Of a stretch of DNA of 9,732 nt, positions 5,518 through 9,732 are shown one piece after another (the first letter of the stretch is position 1; every line of letters begins with the position of its first letter). Position numbers and translations under genes: made by a program. The notes beneath the pieces were generated by a model that was not told the DNA's origin, ran no database searches, and saw nothing but the letters and a program-made list of their open reading frames with translations. The stretch comes from Oxalobacteraceae bacterium UBA5157 (GTDB lineage: Bacteria; Pseudomonadota; Gammaproteobacteria; Burkholderiales; Burkholderiaceae_D): the NCBI GenBank assembly GCA_002415335.1, contig DHXL01000150.1:4251-13982 (forward strand). The letters run 5' to 3'.

Positions 5518-6861
5518 ATGGCTAAACAAAACAAACTTGCTGTCTTTACGCACCTCGAAGAAGAATTCGTCCCGGCCGGGCTCCTCATTCTCACCGAAGA
5601 AAACACGACCGTCATCGCGTCCGAGTTCGCCTACGGCCTCAAATACCTCGCTCGTCACAACGCGATTGAAATCGACCCGGTCAGCTTGTCCATCGCCGAC
5701 AAGGCGGCAGTTCGCAAGAGAAGAATCCTGCCGGCAGCCGACCTGAAAATGTTTGGCGGGATCAGGGACGCCGCCCCCGATGCATGGGGGCGGTGCGTCA
5801 TCGAGGCCAAACTGAATGCCAAAGCAAACGTTCTGTCGGAGTCGACTTACCTGCTTGAAGCAGGAAGCAACAGGGTCGGTGCCCTCGACGTCCGCCTCGA
5901 CATCAATGCCCCTACCCAGGACGGCCATCAATCCGTTACCGATCTCCACTATTTGCTGGATGCCGCGGAACGGATCGAAGAAGGGAGACCCATTCCCGCC
6001 AATCTCGAAATGATCTTCCAAGCCGGCGCCTCACTCGGCGGCGCGCGTCCCAAAGCGACTGTGCGCGACGAACACGGCGTGCTCTGGCTCGCGAAGTTCA
6101 AGAGCATAAATGAACGGCTGAACATCCCCCACATCGAGGCCGCGACCCTGCAGCTCGCTGCGGAATGCGGCATGACCGTCCCGGAAGTGAAGGTAACCCA
6201 GGTCGGCGACCGCGACGTCATGCTGATCCGCCGCTTCGACCGCTATTGGGCAAAAGCCGGTGAAGCAGCGCCGAAAGGCGATGCCCTTTACCGCACCACT
6301 CCCGGCGACGGTCGCATCGAGAAACGCCTGCATTTCGTCAGCGCGCTCACCCTGCTTGCATGCGACGAAATGCGATCCCGGGAAAAAAGCTATAGCGACC
6401 TGGCCCAAGCCATCCGCAAATATTGCGACCATGCTGTCATACGCGACAATAATCGCGAGCTGTTTGCCAGGATGGTATACAACATCTTCGTATCCAATGA
6501 CGATGACCACCCGCGCAACCACGGCTTCCTGTGGGATCCCGTCATCAAAGGCTGGCGCCTGAGCCCCCTATATGACGTCATGCCCCGTCCGACCGTTGCG
6601 ACCGAACGTTACCTGTTCCTCGGCGTAGGCCAAGCAGGCCGTCTGGCTACGCTCGACAATGCGATGACTGCAAAGGAAATGTTCAACCTGTCCGAACGCG
6701 AGGCGGCCGCAATCATCGCCCATGTCTGGGAAAAGGTCCGGGAATGGAAGAGCTACTTTGAGAAGTTCGGCGCCTCGGCACAATCGATCGATCAGGCGGC
6801 CAACGCGTACCGACACATCGACCAGATTTCGACTCCGAAACTCCGCACCCTGCTGCCTTGA
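5518..6861 (+). CDS. hipA: HipA-family serine/threonine kinase toxin
   Basis: A 447-residue toxin of the HipA family; the E. coli member phosphorylates glutamyl-tRNA synthetase and causes growth arrest and persistence. All main kinase features are visible. The Gly-rich P-loop ASLGGARPK includes S172, aligning with the autophosphorylated Ser150 of E. coli HipA. K193 (WLAKF) is the ATP lysine. SNDDDHPRNHGF contains D329 as the D309-equivalent catalytic residue and N334. LSPLYDVMP contains D353, the metal-binding aspartate. The N-terminal ~130 residues correspond to the HipA N1/couple region. It follows hipB by 23 bases with only a weak ribosome site. It appears intact and catalytically competent. 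The target is unknown: HipA relatives differ in substrate, so GltX should not be assumed. Confidence 0.92.
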   Translation: MAKQNKLAVFTHLEEEFVPAGLLILTEENTTVIASEFAYGLKYLARHNAIEIDPVSLSIADKAAVRKRRILPAADLKMFGGIRDAAPDAWGRCVIEAKLNAKANVLSESTYLLEAGSNRVGALDVRLDINAPTQDGHQSVTDLHYLLDAAERIEEGRPIPANLEMIFQAGASLGGARPKATVRDEHGVLWLAKFKSINERLNIPHIEAATLQLAAECGMTVPEVKVTQVGDRDVMLIRRFDRYWAKAGEAAPKGDALYRTTPGDGRIEKRLHFVSALTLLACDEMRSREKSYSDLAQAIRKYCDHAVIRDNNRELFARMVYNIFVSNDDDHPRNHGFLWDPVIKGWRLSPLYDVMPRPTVATERYLFLGVGQAGRLATLDNAMTAKEMFNLSEREAAAIIAHVWEKVREWKSYFEKFGASAQSIDQAANAYRHIDQISTPKLRTLLP

Positions 6862-7000
6862 CGGCACACCGAGCGGAAAATAAGTCGGCAAAAAATTATT
6901 CTATTGACTAATTATTATCACAAATTTATATGTGTAATCAATGATCGCAACTGTAGTGTGACCTCCATTAGCCCGTCTGAAAATGGAGAGATTCAATTTT
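6862..7000. other. AT-rich gap between convergent hipA and CBS genes
   Basis: The 139 bases hold no gene. An imperfect AT palindrome (CACAAATTTATATGTG) lies at 6919-6934 and a 7-bp stem with a 12-base loop (CTCCATT/AATGGAG) at 6963-6988. The second lies just after the CBS gene on the minus strand but has no T run, so a terminator role is unproven. Confidence 0.4.
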
Positions 7001-7408
7001 CTATTGCTTTGTCTGCAGAGCTTTGAGGACATCTCGCCAGCTAACAATTCCGACAGGCCCATTATCGTTATTGACGATAGGGATGCAGGAAATGCTGTGC
7101 GTATTGAACAAATCAATCGCGTCGTCAATTGTGGCATCTTCATCCAGCACAATGGGATGGCGAGTCATGATTTGATGCACCCTCTTATTCAGGGTGGCGG
7201 CATCCTTATAGCTTTCGGTGGAAGTTCCTATATTCGGGCTGAGCGCTTTGAACAAGTCCCGATCCGAAATGACGCCCAAGAGTTTATGATCCTCGACGAC
7301 GAGTAAGTGGTGGAACTTGAGATTTTCGAAAGCATCTTTCACTACGGCAAGCTTGTCATCCAACTCAACCGTGACAACGTTTGCGCTCATTATTTCCTTC
7401 ACTTTCAT
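7001..7408 (-). CDS. Small protein with two CBS domains
   Basis: The 135-residue product consists almost wholly of a CBS pair (Bateman module), which in other proteins binds adenosyl ligands such as AMP, ATP or SAM. CBS1 covers about residues 1-60 (MKVKEIMSANVVTVELDD, then HHLLVVEDHKLLGVISDRDL), and CBS2 about 75-130 (IMTRHPIVLDEDATIDDAI, then IPIVNNDNGPVGIVSWRDVL). The aspartates in SDRD and SWRD are at the usual ribose-contact position. There is no attached enzyme domain, so it is probably a stand-alone sensor or regulator. The start at 7408 has GGAG in front and a normal CBS N-terminus, but lies inside the 3' end of the PAS-GGDEF-EAL gene (44-base overlap), suggesting cotranscription and a shared signalling role. 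Confidence 0.9.
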   Translation of the reverse strand: MKVKEIMSANVVTVELDDKLAVVKDAFENLKFHHLLVVEDHKLLGVISDRDLFKALSPNIGTSTESYKDAATLNKRVHQIMTRHPIVLDEDATIDDAIDLFNTHSISCIPIVNNDNGPVGIVSWRDVLKALQTKQ

Positions 7409-9732
7409 GGCTCACTCCATTGTATTTTTTCATTGCACCAACATTCAGGCTAGTTTCGAGCCATTTTTGTGCAAAGACGTGCGCTGGCTCTGGATGGCCG
7501 AAATAATATCCCTGCGCCTCATCGCAACCCAAGGCAAGCAGGGCTTCTGCCTGCGCCGATTCTTCCACGCCTTCGGCAATTGCCTTAAGGCCGAGGTTGC
7601 GCGCCATGCCGATGATGGTGGTGACGATGGTGAAATCATCGGGATCTTTAAGCATGTCGCGCACAAACGAGATGTCGATCTTTAGCGTGTCCGCCGGCAG
7701 GCGTTTTAGATAGGAAAGGGATGAATAACCAGTACCGAAATCATCAATCGATAGTGCAAATCCAGCCGTTTTCAGGGTCTCCATGACCTTGATCGCCCGC
7801 TCAACATTACCCATCAGGCCGCTTTCGGTCAGTTCCAGCTCAAGACAAGCCGGCGTTAAGCCCGCCGCGCGCACGATCCCTTGAATATTGTCGCCAATGT
7901 CTGTCTCTTCAAGCTGTTGGGCGGCGAGATTGACGGCGAGCCGACCTGGCAAGTGGTGACCGGCCTCCTGCCATGCTTTCATCTGGCGGCAAGCTTCCTG
8001 CAACACCCACTTACCGAGCGCCCCCATCATGCCGCGTGCCTCGGCAATCGGGATGAATTCCGCCGGACTTATCCAGCCCCGTTCGGGATCGTTCCAGCGC
8101 AACAAAGCCTCGGCGCCGCTGAGGGTGCCTGTATCGAGATTAATCTTGGGTTGGTAATACAGTTCCAATTCCCCGGCATTCATGGCGCGACTTAAGTTCT
8201 TGGCAATCTGCATCCGCTCGGCCAATCCTGCGCTCATTTCCGGCTGGTAGACGAGATAGCCGCCTAATGCCTTGGCGCGATACATGGCGATGTCGGCTCG
8301 CTTGAGCAGGTCCTCGATGGTTACGCCGTCCTCGGGATAGAAGGCGATGCCAATACTCACCCCGACGGAAAAGGTGTGGCCATTTGTCGCAATGGGCTCG
8401 GCAAGCGCCCGTTGCAAGCGCTCGGTGATAAGGACTGCAGCCGCTTGGTCGGCCGCCTCGGCGACGACGACGAACTCGTCGCCGGTCAGGCGCGCTAGAG
8501 TTTCTTCTTTCCGCAACGTGGCCTGAAAGCGCCGTGCGACTTCGATCAGCACCTGGTCGCCGACGCCATGCCCCTGAGTATCGTTGATCTCTTTGAAGCG
8601 GTTGAGGTCCATGAACAGGATCGCCAGCCGCCGCCCATAACGCTCGGCATTGGCCAGAACCTGTTTTATGCGATCCATGAACAGCGTCCGGTTGGGCAGG
8701 CCGGTCATGGTGTCGTACAAGGCAAGATGCCGGATTTTTTCATCCGTCGCCTTGCGCTGAGTGATATCCGTATTGATAACGAGTATCGATTGTGGCTGCT
8801 CGTTCTCGTCTCGCACCAGAGTCCGTTGGCTTTCAACTATCAACGTGCTGCCATCCTTACGCCGCTGCGTGATCTCGCCACGCCATTCGCCGTGATCCAG
8901 GACCCGGTTGGCGACATCGGTGAAGGCGGCCGGATCGTCCCAGATCTGCTCGCCTGGTGAAATTCTCATGGCTTCTTCTGGAGTCCAGCCGTAAAGACGT
9001 TCGGCACCTTTGTTCCAGAACAAAATCCGATGATCGATCCCCCGGACGATAATCGCGTCCGTCGCCTTGTCGAGTAACGATGCCTGATCGCGGTAACGTG
9101 TCGCATGCGCGCGCGTCTCTTCACGCAGTCGCTGCTCCTCAGTCACGTCCTCGACGACCACGAGCAGGTGGCGGTCTTCTTCCGCAAGACGGATTCCAGC
9201 AATGGCGACACGCAGCCGTTTTTTGCCGAGGGTGACGTCAATGCCGCGCAGGGTTGTACCGTCGGCAAGGATGCTTTGCACTTCCTCCCGCAGCCCTAGT
9301 CGCGCCAGGATGGCCTCGAGTTCGTACCCGGAAACGTCATCTCTGCTCTTCAATCCGAAAATCTCGCGGAAGGAGCGGTTGACACTGAGCACGCGCAGGG
9401 CTTCGTCCACCACGATCAGCCCTGCCGGAAGGTTCGCAATGATATCCTCGGCGTAGCGCTTCAGGTCAAGGATGGCGTTCCGGTCAGTGATGTCGGTCAG
9501 CGAACCGGCCACCCGCAGCGCTGTTCCGTCGGATGTGCGTATGGTCTTTCCACGCGCGCTGAACCATCGATACTCACCGTTGCGACATCGCAGCCGATAT
9601 GCGACGTCGTAAGGCGTGCGGCCTGAGCGATCAGTGATGTGGGCGGCGAAGGCAGCCAGCGTCGGTGCTGAGTCCTCTGGGTGAAGCCGGGACGCCCAAC
9701 TGCCGAGCACGTTTGGAAAGTCCTCCTCGTCG
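7365..9732 (-). CDS. PAS-PAS-PAS-GGDEF-EAL cyclic-di-GMP signalling protein (N-terminus beyond the window)
   Basis: A sensor protein controlling cyclic di-GMP, probably mainly as a phosphodiesterase. The frame is open to the right edge (DEEDFPNVLGSWASRLHPED), so the GTG at 9710 is an internal valine, not a start. Domains from the N-terminus: a PAS with PAC (HPED, YRWFSARG; about 9480-9732), a second PAS (about 9140-9460), a third PAS (WNKGAERLYGWTPEEA; about 8770-9090), GGDEF (about 8270-8750) and EAL (about 7480-8210). The GGDEF signature is RLTGDEF (8472-8486), and the inhibitory RxxD site reads RKEE, so cyclase activity is doubtful. The EAL domain has AEALLRW (EAL at 8103-8111), NLAAQQL, ELTESG, DDFGTGYSSL, LKID, AEGVEE and DEAQGYYFG, a full phosphodiesterase set. 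No membrane segment is seen in this part. The C-terminal tail overlaps the CBS gene. Confidence 0.93.
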   Translation of the reverse strand, partial: DEEDFPNVLGSWASRLHPEDSAPTLAAFAAHITDRSGRTPYDVAYRLRCRNGEYRWFSARGKTIRTSDGTALRVAGSLTDITDRNAILDLKRYAEDIIANLPAGLIVVDEALRVLSVNRSFREIFGLKSRDDVSGYELEAILARLGLREEVQSILADGTTLRGIDVTLGKKRLRVAIAGIRLAEEDRHLLVVVEDVTEEQRLREETRAHATRYRDQASLLDKATDAIIVRGIDHRILFWNKGAERLYGWTPEEAMRISPGEQIWDDPAAFTDVANRVLDHGEWRGEITQRRKDGSTLIVESQRTLVRDENEQPQSILVINTDITQRKATDEKIRHLALYDTMTGLPNRTLFMDRIKQVLANAERYGRRLAILFMDLNRFKEINDTQGHGVGDQVLIEVARRFQATLRKEETLARLTGDEFVVVAEAADQAAAVLITERLQRALAEPIATNGHTFSVGVSIGIAFYPEDGVTIEDLLKRADIAMYRAKALGGYLVYQPEMSAGLAERMQIAKNLSRAMNAGELELYYQPKINLDTGTLSGAEALLRWNDPERGWISPAEFIPIAEARGMMGALGKWVLQEACRQMKAWQEAGHHLPGRLAVNLAAQQLEETDIGDNIQGIVRAAGLTPACLELELTESGLMGNVERAIKVMETLKTAGFALSIDDFGTGYSSLSYLKRLPADTLKIDISFVRDMLKDPDDFTIVTTIIGMARNLGLKAIAEGVEESAQAEALLALGCDEAQGYYFGHPEPAHVFAQKWLETSLNVGAMKKYNGVSHESEGNNERKRCHG

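Noticed and set aside
6963..6988. Inverted repeat as terminator of the CBS gene
   Set aside because: The stem is 7 bp with a 12-base loop, and the minus strand has no T run after it.
9708..9710. GTG as start of the PAS-GGDEF-EAL protein
   Set aside because: The frame stays open to the window edge, and the residues before the GTG (DEEDFPN) continue a PAS domain, so this codon is internal.
1..9732. CRISPR arrays, tRNA or rRNA genes, insertion sequences, integrases
   Set aside because: No regular spaced repeats, cloverleaf-like segments, transposase or integrase motifs were seen on either strand.

Overview
The window looks like chromosomal DNA of a GC-rich proteobacterium. Codon use and the sugar-acid genes suggest a betaproteobacterium, perhaps Burkholderiales/Oxalobacteraceae; this is inference from general appearance, as no rRNA or marker gene is present. 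A lower-GC stretch (about 3.5-5.15 kb) interrupts it and reads as accessory DNA.

Region 1 (1-3497, + strand) is a tightly packed sugar-acid catabolic operon. It holds the 3' end of an unrecognised gene (possibly a 2-keto-3-deoxy-sugar-acid kinase), an IlvD/EDD-family dehydratase very like L-arabinonate dehydratase, an SMP-30/gluconolactonase-type lactonase and a KDPG-type aldolase. Together they read as lactone -> aldonate -> 2-keto-3-deoxy acid (-> phosphorylated acid) -> pyruvate plus an aldehyde. Because EDD arabinonate dehydratases also accept D-galactonate and D-fuconate, the substrate (L-arabinose-, D-galactose- or D-fucose-derived) is open.

Region 2 (about 3500-4960) is a small antagonism islet. 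On the minus strand lies a Tae1/Tse1-like peptidoglycan amidase (a type VI secretion effector family) followed by a Tsi1/Tai1-like periplasmic immunity protein. The effector has a one-base frameshift in a C run at 4589-4592. Adding one base restores a family-like C-terminus whose stop overlaps the immunity start as ATGA. Converging on the pair from the plus strand is a small exported protein of unknown function. No T6SS structural genes are in the window.

Region 3 (about 5030-6861, + strand) is a hipBA toxin-antitoxin module: an XRE antitoxin and a HipA serine/threonine kinase with the P-loop serine, ATP lysine and catalytic aspartates in place. It is preceded by two 20-bp palindromes exactly 30 bp apart centre to centre, probably HipB operators, and a good promoter.

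Region 4 (7001-9732, - strand) is signalling: a large PAS-PAS-PAS-GGDEF-EAL protein running off the right edge, overlapping by 44 bases a downstream two-CBS-domain protein. The EAL domain keeps its phosphodiesterase residues, while the GGDEF motif is changed to TGDEF.
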